From assembly GCA_003254885.1 (NCBI GenBank), contig QANT01004637.1, positions 1 to 46,767 of the forward strand: DNA of 46,767 nt. Reading direction: 5' to 3'. The notes beneath the pieces were generated by a model. The model was not told the DNA's origin. It searched no databases and saw only the letters and a list, made by a program, of their open reading frames with translations. Position numbers and translations under genes: made by a program. Every line of letters starts with the position of its first letter. Positions within the stretch are counted from its first letter, which is position 1. The DNA is from Purshia tridentata (lineage: Eukaryota > Streptophyta > Magnoliopsida > Rosales > Rosaceae). Shown here piece after piece: positions 22,528 to 32,853 of this stretch.

Positions 22528-23966
22528 NTTTTTTTTTTTTTTTTTTTTTTTTTTTCCCTTTACTTCTTTTGGAGGGAAAAATTGGAATTCAAAATTGATT
22601 GGAAAAATGGTTGACTGAGAAATTGTTTGGGTTCAAAGAGAATCACCCAAGATTTTTTCATGCATATACATGCTTGGACCCTGAATTTATTGAAGTTCAT
22701 TTGCTTATAATGTAAGGATCAAAGAATGCATTAGAATCAAATTCAATATTTCAAAGAAACATTAGAAACTAGCCGTCATAGTACAATGAATGAAGCATGC
22801 TGGCACTTACCGCACTTGAAGCAAGAGCCAGATAAGGATCTGGAGCCTCATAAAGTTTTTGATAGATGTTAAGAAACGCATTCTCTCCAAATTTTGCTCT
22901 CTTGGTAAGATTATCAACTTCTTCCTGGTAACCCTTAAGTAAAGAATTAAAGAGATTTAGCTTTTCCTCCGGCGAAGCTTTCTTGAAATCTGTCAGGAAA
23001 TCAATTTGTAAATTAACAAATATGTTTTTCATCATGCAAAGTGGGATGAAACAATTAAAACATTAAAGAAGTTCCCCCACAAAGGGAGAACTAGTCCCTC
23101 CTCCCTCACTAGACCAACTACAAATTATAGAAGAACCTTCTGTGAATAAAAAAACTTCGTCTAGTTGTTAGAAGATAAAACAGCATACCTCTAGTGCTCT
23201 CTGCCAGCTTCCGCCGATTTTTCTGGCTGTTTTCCTGATTTTCAGCTATCCTAAGCCCTTGCTCATCCAGTACACTTTTTTCCTTCTCCAAATCAAAATC
23301 TGTGAACAAAATACAAAAGCAATAATTAATGAATAGTTTTAAGAATGGTATTTTCTGTTTGGTTTGATCATCACAGCAGTCACACCATGAGGAATCATTA
23401 CGAGCTCAAAAACAAACCAATGCATTAAATTGAATGGTTTTCCAAGCTTCTTCTGCCGATATTTTGTAGTCTCATTTTGCAAATTTCAAGGTGTTGAGCA
23501 TTTTTTATGGACAACTTCATTCCACTTTCAATAACTTTATGCTATTTTATTACTTTTAATCCAATACTTAATAATTACACTCGAGACGTGATAAAGCTCG
23601 ATAAAATTACTTTGTTGCATCCAAATATCATCGAATTTGGCGCGCATACATACATACGTATATAAGATTAAAATGAAATCCATGCTCGTTTTTACTTCGA
23701 ATTTCTAGTAACATACAAATCCAATCAATGACGTTAAAATGTGACAGTACAGCAGTAAATTTACGAGGCTGATATGATCAAACAATTATGAAGCTACCGT
23801 TCTCATAATCTTCAAGCAAAGCCGGAGCTGTTGGGCTTAACTGAGAGCTTAAGCTAATATTAAAGAAAATTGAAAAAATACCTTTCCAGAAATTGGAGAC
23901 GACGGAAATGGGAGAAGAGGACGAGTTCGAATTGTCTCTGTCGGTTCCAGCTTGGGGAGCCTCCAT
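16964..23966 (-). CDS. CASP: Golgin CASP (Golgi coiled-coil tail-anchored protein), 19 exons
   Basis: Exons in order: 23966-23882, 23299-23189, 22989-22811, 22403-22254, 21906-21818, 21680-21571, 21428-21334, 21110-21055, 20622-20457, 20200-20108, 19385-19257, 19045-18926, 18705-18625, 18163-18056, 17940-17797, 17710-17609, 17483-17404, 17200-17108, 17024-16964. They join in frame to 683 residues, close to Arabidopsis CASP (At3g18480). CASP is a cis-Golgi tether. After a short Ser-rich head (PISVVSNFWKDFDLEKEK) nearly the whole protein is coiled coil (e.g. EERNRQLEQQMEDKVKE, EVSLLMDEVERAQTRLLSL). The C-terminal CASP_C part has GFSSDVESKYKKIYEDDINP and RITLSSGRFLLGNKYARTF. A single C-terminal membrane span (about 637-657, FAFFYTIGLHILVFTCLY) ends in a short tail. 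A poly-T run with one N lies in intron 3. Confidence 0.95.
22488..22555. repeat. Poly-T tract with an N in CASP intron 3
   Basis: About 68 bases of T interrupted by one N at 22528. The true length is uncertain because homopolymers of this size are sequenced poorly. It lies in an intron, so the coding model is unaffected. Confidence 0.9.
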
Positions 23967-24826
23967 TTGCACGAATTCGGATCTCTCTGCCTAAAACGGC
24001 AAGTCGTTTCTGAGCTCGCGATCGCTCTATGTAGCAATCAGTAATTGCCTTCACTGAAATTCAATACCGGAATAACGGATCTGAGAAACAGAGCTTTGGA
24101 TTTTGGTAGTTTAATGAGTTTTCATTTTAGTAGTTGCCTTCTTTCTTCTATTTTAATCTATCGATGTCTTCTTGGCCAAAAAAAAAAAAATTATATCGAT
24201 GTCTTGTTTATAATGCTTTGCTTGCGATTTGAAAGTGAACCGAATGGTTTTGGGTTGGGCCAGCCTGGCCCAAAATGGAGTTGGGGACCTATGGCCCACT
24301 TCTGTGGTTGGGCTGGCATTAAATTTGCGGATTTCAAGAAAAGTGGATACATTGAAATGGATCATGAATCATGATCACTGTCAATCCAGCTCAACCAGCT
24401 TAAGATACTCTTGGCCAGAGACGCCAGCCTCTGTTGCAGGAATCCAGATGAAGTGAAGCTGGTGAAGCATCTCACCACTGATTGAACTAAAGAAGATAGA
24501 GAAGAGATAGTAAGAGTCTAGGTACAAAAAAATTGCAGTTCAATAAAAATGGAGGTTCTTTGGTGAGTTGAGACTTGAGAGAGAAACAAGAAACTAAAAC
24601 CACTAAAAAGCAAACCACTATATCCATGACTGAAGGAGAAGAAAGCAAAATATCACAAAGAGCAATATCATATATCTTAACTAAGGGAGATGTAAAATTT
24701 ATTAGATGGAGCAAACCAACAGCCAAATTGAGGAAATGAATGGAGATGAAGCAAAAACATAAGATTTCAATTTCATTTCAGTCTCTTTTTCCTTGTACAA
24801 AATGGGAAACGGGAAATGCATTTGAA
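23967..24826. other. Intergenic region, CASP promoter and DUF2828 3' flank
   Basis: It contains the CASP upstream region at the left and the DUF2828 3' UTR at the right, with a short duplicated gene fragment at 24381-24434 (separate entry). No complete gene is present. Confidence 0.5.
24381..24434 (-). pseudogene. Fragment duplicating the 3' end of the DUF2828 gene
   Basis: Read on the minus strand this piece ends VSGQEYLKLVELD-stop, against ISGEEYQKLLVLD-stop at the end of the neighbouring DUF2828 gene. About 41 of the last 53 bases agree, and it sits about 390 bases beyond the intact gene's stop. The similarity fades upstream, and no further DUF2828 coding sequence is recognisable. It is most simply the surviving tail of a tandem duplicate. 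Confidence 0.6.
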
Positions 24827-26755
24827 TCAATCCAGCACAAGCAGCTTTTGATACTCTTCGCCAGAGATGGCTGCTTCCATGGTAAGGTCTGGGCGAATAT
24901 CTCCATCATTATCCAAGAACAAGTTGAGCAAATTCTTGGAGAAGCCACTCAGCAGCGCCACCCCTGGTTGTGTTCCAGGTACCGGCGTAGACCTGGAGTC
25001 CCTCAGATTCCAAAACACTATCTGTGGCACCACATCCCCATACCCCTTCTCCCTATACTTCCTCTGTATAGCCTCATAATCAGTCTCCCAACTATTCGTC
25101 GAAGCCTGATCAAACTCCATGTCGCTAAACACAAAAATCCTCTTTATCATATTCTCCGGCTTCAATTTCCCATTCACTGCCACTTGAAGCAACAAATCAA
25201 ACACCTTTTGAAAATTAGTGTTCATGCCCCATTCCATGGACCTCACAAAACTGCACTTGGACAAAAGAGAATCGCCTTGTATCAAGTGCATTTCAGGCCT
25301 CTGACTGAAAGTGATCGCCTTTCCTTTCCATGGCTCATCACTGAGTTCAGACACCAACAGTCCCAAAGCCACACACACTTCCATGGGTTCCCCGTCCATG
25401 CTTCCCGACACGTCACACACAGCCAAGCAGTTCTTCAACTTGCCCTCCTTCAACAAGTCATCCACCATTCTCTTCCACTGAAGCTCACCCACCTCTCCAC
25501 CATCCCCATAATTCAGAGAAGCTATGATCTCATGCGGAAGCAGAGCACCACCCGCAATCGTGGACTTGCCGGCTTTCACGTCCTCCAAATACTTCCTAAA
25601 CCTCTCTTCATCGTGCTTCAAGAATTTCTCTTTGTAAAGCTTCATAGCAACAGAGGCCACTCGGTTGTACGGAATCAAACCCCACTGTTGGGCCCCCATA
25701 TAAACCTCCGGCAACTCCAACACCTTCCTCAGCGGCACCAAAACCTCCTTCCTCAGCCGGTCTCGGACTCTGTACGCGTAATGCGCGTCCTCAACGCCTT
25801 CATATTCCAGGTACGATTCTCGCGGATAAACCTTCTTCGCAATGCTTTCACATAACAGAGTGGCCCGATCGAACGAGGAGTCCAGCGAAGGGCACCACTT
25901 GGCCGCCAGGCTTATCTTGTTTTGCCGATTCGACATCAAGTGGTCGATATCGGACTTCAAGCACTCCGAAAAAAGATCAGAAACCCGCTCGTGCAGGAAC
26001 CGGTAATCCGGGTCACGCGTGTACCTCACAACCGCCTTCTTGGCCATGGCGATCTTCTTCTCGTTCCTCGCCGCACTCGCCTTTGCCTTTTCCAATATTG
26101 CCCTCTCACTTGCCTTCAATACCCGAGCCTCTTTGGGCTCCCTCTGGCTGATGACCCTTCCACGCTTCGGTCCCGGTCGGGCCGGTCCTCGTCGGTGAAC
26201 CATCCTCCTAGGCAATCGCTGCAGGCTGCTTTTTCTGCTTGACCACGCGGCCTTTTGGTCCTTCCTGACGTCTGGACCTTCTAGAAGCCGGTACAGAATC
26301 TCGGGTAGGTCCTTGAAGTAGCCGAACTCGGCGAAGGAGGCGAGATTGCAGGCGAGAGTTTTAGGGTGGTGCTTGTGGAGCCAAAACGCCGCCGTGTAGA
26401 AGCCTTCCTTATCGGACTTGCCGGTGCCACGTACGCCGCGTAGGTTACAGATGAGCTTGAGGGTGGTTAGGGCATTGTGGGTCCAGGCCTTGGGGAGCTG
26501 GTCATTGATATAGGAGGCGGGGGTGCTTGGTACGACTTGAAAGAAGAGGTCGAGGCAGGGGTTACCGGAGGTGAGGAAGGTGCGAGAGAAGTTCTCGGTG
26601 TAGCCCATTGGGGGTCGAACCAGCGTTGCGTGGTTGAAATTGGCGACCATGAGGTCGACGAATGGGTCGCTGGCGGAAGAGGGTACGGGTTCGGGTTGGG
26701 ATGGTGGGGCGGCCTTATTGAGCTCTGGCGGACCAACAAGACTTGGAGGAGCCAT
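24827..26755 (-). CDS. DUF2828 protein with vWA-like domain (L728-homologue family)
   Basis: A single-exon 642-residue protein of the plant DUF2828 family (homologues are annotated as mimivirus L728-like; Arabidopsis examples include At3g24780 and At5g43400). The function is unknown. A Pro/Ser-rich head (1-30) leads into the conserved N-terminal block (ENFSRTFLTSGNPCLDLFFQVVP, LICNLRGVRGTGKSDKEGFY). A basic, low-complexity insert (about 165-245; Arg/Lys/Ala-rich, possible nuclear signal) follows. The C-terminal half is von Willebrand A-like: CLAVCDVSGSMDGEPM gives a MIDAS-type DxSxS (Asp448, Ser450, Ser452), then KRIFVFSDMEFDQAS. The tail SGEEYQKLLVLD is the usual family ending. A TATA box lies about 110 bases upstream. 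An intact gene. Confidence 0.92.
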   Translation of the reverse strand: MAPPSLVGPPELNKAAPPSQPEPVPSSASDPFVDLMVANFNHATLVRPPMGYTENFSRTFLTSGNPCLDLFFQVVPSTPASYINDQLPKAWTHNALTTLKLICNLRGVRGTGKSDKEGFYTAAFWLHKHHPKTLACNLASFAEFGYFKDLPEILYRLLEGPDVRKDQKAAWSSRKSSLQRLPRRMVHRRGPARPGPKRGRVISQREPKEARVLKASERAILEKAKASAARNEKKIAMAKKAVVRYTRDPDYRFLHERVSDLFSECLKSDIDHLMSNRQNKISLAAKWCPSLDSSFDRATLLCESIAKKVYPRESYLEYEGVEDAHYAYRVRDRLRKEVLVPLRKVLELPEVYMGAQQWGLIPYNRVASVAMKLYKEKFLKHDEERFRKYLEDVKAGKSTIAGGALLPHEIIASLNYGDGGEVGELQWKRMVDDLLKEGKLKNCLAVCDVSGSMDGEPMEVCVALGLLVSELSDEPWKGKAITFSQRPEMHLIQGDSLLSKCSFVRSMEWGMNTNFQKVFDLLLQVAVNGKLKPENMIKRIFVFSDMEFDQASTNSWETDYEAIQRKYREKGYGDVVPQIVFWNLRDSRSTPVPGTQPGVALLSGFSKNLLNLFLDNDGDIRPDLTMEAAISGEEYQKLLVLD

Positions 26756-28510
26756 TGCCGTAACTGTGGGTTGAGGTCAGGATTTGATTTGGGAATCGGT
26801 CGGAGAGGGATTGCAGGTATTTGATGGAATAGAGCGAGCTTTGATGAGGCGTCGTATGCTTCGTTTTATAGGAATTTTTTACTTGGGCACCAAGTATTTA
26901 TTTATTTTATTTTGAAATTAAGAATTTTTTTTCGGTTAAGGAATTAATTTTTTGTACTTTTTTGGTTTTTCTGGAATTAAATGACTTTATTATTTGAGTT
27001 TGGGCTTGGGCTTCTCTAATGTTGTTGATTTGATGGACTTGTGATCAGTCTATCGATTATTAAGAATTAATAGTATTTTGTTTTTCTGAATTAAGATTTG
27101 TAATTGTAATTTACTCCAAGTCTCCAATGAATTTTCTCTAGAATGACTTTTCTTTGTATTTTTTTTTTTTCTTATTTTGCATCAAATTGGAATTGGCCAG
27201 GATTGTTATATGAACCTCTAGAACTTTAATTCAAGTAGAGGGTTGGAAAGAGATTCATGCTGATGTGAACACTGCTATTGGTGAGCTATCAAATTCAATT
27301 TTCTAAGAATATTATACTGAACTTGAAATATTTGAATTTTTATTTCTTTTAAGCCACCAAGATCATCAGGCACCATTTTTTTTTTCCTTGCAATTGTTGA
27401 CTAAACTGTAATTAAATATGGTGTCAGGGTGATCGAAGACAATGGGTGCACAGATCAAATCTACAACACTTCTAGAAACAGTTTAATGCCCACATTCCAA
27501 ACAATCTGCAATCAAAGGAATTCTCAGCTTCCAAAACCATTTAAAATCAAAATTTTAAAGCCTCAAATCATTCACAGGAAAAAAATTCGTAATGGCAGGA
27601 AGGGGGAGAACATGAGAATTAAAATCACCGTCAAACACTTGTTTACACCTTCATTTCCAGGTGAACCAATATGTGGAAGCAAAGATAAAACACCAAGCTT
27701 AAATTTTACAAGAGCCAATCTAAGAAGTTAGAAGCAAGGGAGCAAGAAAAATTACTGACATGAACCTTCCCATGATCCTATTGAGTAAAATCTTGACTGG
27801 CTGAAGTTGCATAACTGGAAGCAAACTAGATTACCAGTCCAGAGAAGCATTTTTACTAAAAGCAGAATTTACATGCCATCCATATAAGCCAAAGAACAAA
27901 AGATATTTGAGTGTGAACATTCAGCCCAGCAGGGCCCTGCAAAATTTGCTTTGTTGTAAAACAGATAAACCCAAGGACATTGAAAGAATATAAGTTCCTT
28001 ATACTGAAGATAGGAATAACACCATATTATTGAAGCTCAAAAAAGATATCAAATTTACCAAATGGAGCAAAAGCATATCACCAGTTCAAGATATGATTTC
28101 AATTATCATGTACATATATTATTTGGCACCTGGTCTAAAAATCTAGAGAAAATCAGAGAAAAATTCAATGACACCATATCAAACTTATGTGGAATATCTA
28201 CTTCTCTTGACAATGACATTTTCAATCTTAATAGAGCAACATCATATTGACCCGTGTTCCACTTCTGTATGATTTCATTATAAAGAAATATAAGCACCAC
28301 AGAAAGACTCTAATTTCATAAATGATGATAACCATTGATGAATGACTCAATCAACCACAGCAAGACTCTTTAATTTATTTAGAACGTTACAAATGAAAGG
28401 TGAAAACCATGCATATATGAATGGATATTCAAAATAAATGAAAAAGATGAACACTGAAGACGCAACGCAAGGAGATCGAATGGAAGTGGAAGTTGTTTTG
28501 AGTGAATGAA
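26756..28510. other. 1.75-kb intergenic region, DUF2828 promoter to PLAC8-A 3' end
   Basis: The left part is the DUF2828 upstream region. The rest is AT-rich with several poly-T tracts, and 27429-27731 holds a 100-codon open frame without recognisable similarity. The right 200-300 bases are probably PLAC8-A 3' UTR. No gene is called. Confidence 0.5.
26864..26870 (-). promoter_or_regulatory. TATA box of the DUF2828 gene
   Basis: TATAAAA on the minus strand, 109-115 bases upstream of the ATG at 26755, with G/C-richer sequence downstream. This is a good position for a TATA box with an about 80-nt leader. Confidence 0.55.
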
Positions 28511-29239
28511 TTAACGAGCCATCCCGGGCGTGATGTATGGAGGTTGGCTCATTTTCTGAGCATTGGCGATCCAACCTATGGAGGGGTCAAATCCGCGGTT
28601 CTTGAGCTCCCGGTACTCCTGACAAAGAGCACAACTAGGGAACATGCAGTGGACACAACAGTCCGTGCATGGATCTTCCGGCAGTGAAAATTTCCCTCTC
28701 AGTTTTGTTCTATACGGGAATGCAAATAAACATGAACACCCCACATGGCATAGGACATAGTAGATCAAACCCCCGAAAGCACAAGCTGCAATTAATGCAT
28801 AATTAATCTGATTATGTTGGCTAATTAACATGATATATATATATAGGACATGGTTGGTTCTAAGTTTGGAACTTCATGAAGAAGGAATATATATGACGTA
28901 CTGTTGTTCCCTTGTCTATGATCTCAGCATTTTGGCCAAAGGTTATGCAGGGACAGCAGCAGGTCATCATGCCTAATTAATATATAACAGTATTTGCTGT
29001 TAATAATTAATAAAAAGAGGTGCATGCAACACATTAATATAGAAATTAATGTTAGGGTGCTTACAATTGGAAGGATCTTCAAAGCAACCACAAAGACCAG
29101 TGGTCCATTGAGGCGTCCCCTGTTGGTTACCGTATGCTGCAGCTGCTTGTGGAGGCGCCGCCTGTTGATAACCGTATGCTGCTGCTGCTTGGGGAGCTGA
29201 TTTAGGATTACTAGGAGCAGTACTTGTATTAGCATACAT
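28511..29239 (-). CDS. PLAC8 family protein A (cell-number-regulator / PCR type), splice defect?
   Basis: Exons 29239-29065, 28972-28898 (or 28902) and 28785-28511. PLAC8 proteins are small Cys-rich membrane proteins related to tomato FW2.2 and plant cadmium resistance (PCR) proteins. The N-terminus has two 14-residue Ala/Gln/Tyr repeats ([28 protein letters not shown]). The core follows: [30 protein letters not shown], the membrane span [40 protein letters not shown], and [21 protein letters not shown]. The strong donor GTACGT gives a 71-nt exon 2, which shifts the frame and stops within seven codons. The donor GTCATA four bases further gives 75 nt and an intact 174-residue protein. Paralogues B and C have a 72-nt exon 2, so one base seems lost here. 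It is divergent from B. Confidence 0.8.
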
Positions 29240-30260
29240 TTTGTGATTTTGATACTAATTGTTCAAAGGGCCTCCAATTTACCCAAAAAAAGAAAGAAAA
29301 GGAGATTAATTGTTCAAAGAAACAACATGTTCTAGCTAGCCACCGGAATGGTATGCCCGGGTTTAATTTACTTCTTAAATAGCAAATTCATTAACCCCTA
29401 ACTGCAAGTTGCATGCACGTACTCTTGACTTTGTGAGAGAATAATTAGTGGTTAGATAGCGTAACAATAGTTAATTTGCTTATAACTAACTTCAATCACT
29501 AGTCCAAGTTCTTATGTACAAGTGTAGTTGAGTATTCTTATTGACCTTTTCAAATACAAAGCTGGCTGGATTATTATTTTATTTTATTTTTTCCTTTCAC
29601 ATGGCATTATCTAAGGAAGTAATTAAGAAGGAAACTGGCTCATGAAAGCCTCTGTTTTCTATTTTCCCAGTTCTTTAGAAGATTAAATCAGGAAATTACA
29701 TTCATGATCCTTAACCCTTAAATGGAAAATGCAACTTACAAAAATATGAAATTTTTTATTATGGGCAGGATTATCCTAACGGAAAATAATAGCTATCGAT
29801 CCCAACTACAATTTTGGTCTTATATATATAATGCAACTTTGCAGTTTACATTACCTTAAGCAAAAATTAATGCCACGATTCTCCCACCAAACCATTTGTC
29901 TGATAGATTCATAGAACATCGACTTGTACTTGTTTTAAAAAGATCAAGTGGTGGCCAATATAATGCAGTAAAGAAAAAAGTAGACCTGGTCCATATTCAA
30001 ATTCAAAGCTTGATATCCAGTACTAACAAGTATATATATGATGGTGCGTATACATGTCAACTCATCAATTAGCTAGTCAAATAAATTGATACTCCAGTTG
30101 GGTAAGGAACTCCTTCAATCAAGCAAAACCTCGGCATTGACTTTATTATTTTTACTTTTATTTGATCAATTAGTCACACCGGTACCAGTAGATTCTTGAG
30201 CCTAATACTTGTGCTGTTTACTAATTATAAGGTATGTATGTATAAGTATACATAGTTTTG

Positions 30261-30338
30261 CTGGGTCAAGTTCCCACTTGTCTTGCTTAATAGGACATAA
30301 TTTTTCTGGGTCAAGTTCCCACTTTTCTTGCTTAATAG
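30261..30338. repeat. 33-bp tandem duplication, period 45
   Basis: The 33-mer starting CTGGGTCAAGTTCCCACTT and ending TCTTGCTTAATAG occurs at 30261-30293 and 30306-30338 with one mismatch, separated by 12 bases. Confidence 0.85.
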
Positions 30339-30750
30339 CTAGGCATGGCTGTGCCAACGTTTGGCTGTTTAATTTGCTCAAAGAATCTAATGACATTCTG
30401 GTCAAAGTAAACGCTTCTATCTTCCGCAATTCCCTCACCATTACTACCTACCAGACAGATACTACTCACCACGATCGACTTTCCATTTACACTCCAAATC
30501 CCACATATTAAAATTCAAGTCAAACAATTCTACACACTCTCTCTCTCTCTCCCCAGCGTACACAATATTATATATTGTTTTAATTTGTTAATTAATTCTT
30601 ACTGTATTACTTGGTTTTTTCCTTGTATAATATGCAACTTGTATACAGATCGATGTGTGTTTGCTTGTTCTATTACACAATGTAGCTAGTTGGTAGGTAT
30701 AGTAGTATATATGTTGTATGACATGCACTACTCTAATTTCATAATATCCA

Positions 30751-30779
<29 letters not shown>
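30751..30779. repeat. (CT)n microsatellite in the PLAC8-B leader
   Basis: About 14 CT units end 16 bases before the PLAC8-B ATG; a shorter (CT)n lies near 30538-30551. Pyrimidine repeats in 5' leaders are common in plants and can affect expression. No function is shown here. Confidence 0.85.
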
Positions 30780-30782
<3 letters not shown>

Positions 30783-30795
30783 GTTGTAGGCTGTA

Positions 30796-32077
30796 ATGGG
30801 ATCTTCAGAAGCAGACCCCTCTGTGTACGAGAAGCCTGATCAACCTCAAGTTCATCATGCCGCCGAGTTTGAGTTACAAGCTCAACAATTTCACAACGGT
30901 GGCAATAACGCATCAAACTATGACCAAAACCAACCACCACAAAATGATCCACAAGGTCAGAGAGGCCAAAAACAAGTGCTCTTCCATCAGCAGCAGCAGC
31001 AGCAGCCAATACGATACACGCTGCCACCACATGGTCGACAACCAAACCTCTACCAGGCCCAACAGCCTCAGTCCGTACAGTTCCCTCCTTCTCAAAGCCC
31101 ACAGAGCCCAATCAACCCAAATGGGCTGAATCAGCCTCAACCACAATTTCAAGCCCAAAATTACCCACAAAAAAACCCACAATTTCAAGCTCAAGGTCAA
31201 CAGTACCCGCCACAAAGCCCACAATTTCAAACCCAAAAGACCTATCAGCCTTCTCAAATGAACCAAATGCAAACCAATCCAATGTATCCAAATGGGCCTA
31301 ATAACCAACCTGTAATGGGGGCCCAACAGTCTCCACAACCACAAAATGGAATTGGAGGTGGTGGGGGCATGCCTCCAAATTTCATGCATGGTAGTCAAGC
31401 AGCCCATCAGCAACAAAATTTTCCTGCTCATGGGGTTCCACTGCAGACTCATAATATGCAGATTGGCAACGGGGCCTGGAGTTCTGGGTTGTTCGATTGC
31501 ATGAATGATCCAATGAATGGTGAAAATTAATTAATATCAATGATAGATTAATCAATTTATGATTATATATATTACAACTGATTAATTAATTGATTGTGAT
31601 ATGATTATTATTTCAGCTCTCATAACAGCTGTCCTCCCATGCGTGACGTTCGGCCAGATAGCAGAGATTGTAGATAATGGCACCACTTGTAAGTATTAAT
31701 ACATTAATTAGTCCTAGCTTGATTAAAATTATGTTTAACAACACATATATATAATATTATAATGATGTATACGTACAGCATGTGCGACGAGTGGACTTGT
31801 GTACGGATTGATTGCAGGGTTGATTGGGGTACCATGCATAATGTCATGCACGTACCGGACGAAGCTAAGGAGTAGGTATGGGCTAATGGAGTCGCCTGGA
31901 CCGGATTGGGTCACGCATTTTTTGTGTGAGTGGTGTGCTCTTTGCCAAGAGTATAGGGAGCTTCAACACAGAGGGCTAGACCCTTCTATTGGATGGCTAG
32001 GAAATGTGGAAAAGAATAATCAGCAGCAACCTAATAATATGCTGGTGCCTCCAATCAACCAAAATATGATGCCTTGA
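30796..32077 (+). CDS. PLAC8 family protein B with long Gln/Pro/Asn-rich N-terminus
   Basis: Exons 30796-31519, 31617-31688 and 31779-32077 give 364 residues, about twice a usual PLAC8 protein. Residues 1-225 are low complexity: Gln runs ([11 protein letters not shown]), repeats of [14 protein letters not shown], and Pro/Asn/Met-rich sequence, resembling a prion-like disordered region. The PLAC8 core follows: [40 protein letters not shown], a membrane span ([18 protein letters not shown]), [19 protein letters not shown] and [21 protein letters not shown]. Several family Cys are replaced: GLF for GLC, AVLPC for the CPC motif, and DW and EW for DC and EC. Introns 1 and 2 match those of C; the third intron of C is absent. 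The core is intact. Confidence 0.88.
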
Positions 32078-32559
32078 CTTTAAAGTTTATACATACAAAT
32101 GGGAAATTTATTTAAGCAAATGTTTGATTGTGATGTGTCAGCAGGGTCGGTAATTATAACTTATATATATGCCTCAAGGCCGATCTTAATTTTTATGTTA
32201 TTTTCGATCATTTACTGGATATATCCATATTAGTATATATCACGCTTGTATTGAAGGATTCATTTTCAATTTTTAATAAAGTGGGTACTTGTTTTTATTG
32301 ATATTATGGATGTGGGTATAGTGTATAGGTGGATAAATTTAATTTTGTGTGTAACATGATCGATGATGTTATATACCGTATAATGTATAGGTAGACGATA
32401 AATTACTGAATTATATACCGTGTTGATAATGTGTATGCATGAGCGGCTGTCCCTGGTTTTCTCGGTAGTATAAAAAGGCGTGTTGAAGTTGTTGGCTGTG
32501 TAGGTCCATTAATTATTGTCCTCAAACCCCTCTTCCCTGCAGAGCTAACATGCCAATGC
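32078..32559. other. Intergenic DNA between PLAC8-B and the PLAC8-C relic
   Basis: PLAC8-B 3' UTR and flank, AT-rich with TATA-like repeats. No gene is seen. Confidence 0.5.
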
Positions 32560-32853
32560 ATGGGACGTCCTGTGGTTGATCTCATTGGACGTCCTCATCC
32601 TTGAGCAAACAATGGTCAACCCCAATCTCCTCATCATCACCATCATGAAGATAATCAATTAACAACGCCAATCTTATCAGGCAGATCGATGATGATCATA
32701 TTCAACCTCAACCTCATCATCATGAGAATCAAAGTTGTCATCAACCAAACCAGCCTGTGTAGCTTCCACCCACAAACACGTCTCATTCCCACAATGCTAG
32801 CATAGGAGGACTTGGTCCTTATCATCATCATCATCAACATCAACCCAAGCCTC
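32560..32853 (+). pseudogene. Decayed 5' coding segment of PLAC8-C
   Basis: From an ATG at 32560 the translation is His/Gln/Pro-rich, like the functional head of PLAC8-C (for example NGQPQSPHHHHHEDNQ, IQPQPHHHENQSCHQPNQP, LGPYHHHHQHQPKPHDHQHQ). The frame is broken by a TGA at 32602-32604, a frame change around 32665-32690, a TAG at 32760-32762 and a second frame change around 32855-32875. The bias toward CAT/CAA/CCT codons carries on across every break, so it was once a continuous reading frame joined to PLAC8-C. An unusual untranslated leader is the alternative. Confidence 0.55.

Larger units (their letters stand above)
29240..30795. promoter_or_regulatory. Divergent intergenic region between PLAC8-A and PLAC8-B
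   Basis: 1.56 kb between head-to-head paralogues. It contains a 33-bp tandem duplication (30261-30338) and C/T-rich microsatellites near the PLAC8-B start. AT-rich, no other gene seen. It should contain both promoters. Confidence 0.5.

Noticed and set aside
24740..25855. 371-codon open frame on the plus strand
   Set aside because: Exactly antisense to the DUF2828 gene; low-complexity His/Leu-rich translation with no family motifs. Shadow of a G/C-biased coding strand.
27429..27731. 100-codon plus-strand open frame as a gene
   Set aside because: No recognisable domain, AT-rich, no supporting exon structure. Left as intergenic.
30913..31452. 179-codon minus-strand open frame rich in Trp/Leu
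   Set aside because: Antisense to the Gln/Pro-rich head of PLAC8-B; CAA/CCA codons read backwards give Trp/Leu, so it is a composition artefact.
32812..32853. PLAC8-C frame extended upstream to 32812
   Set aside because: There is no ATG there (the frame opens with TTG), and the Ile-rich translation shows this part is read out of the original frame. The first usable ATG is 32854.
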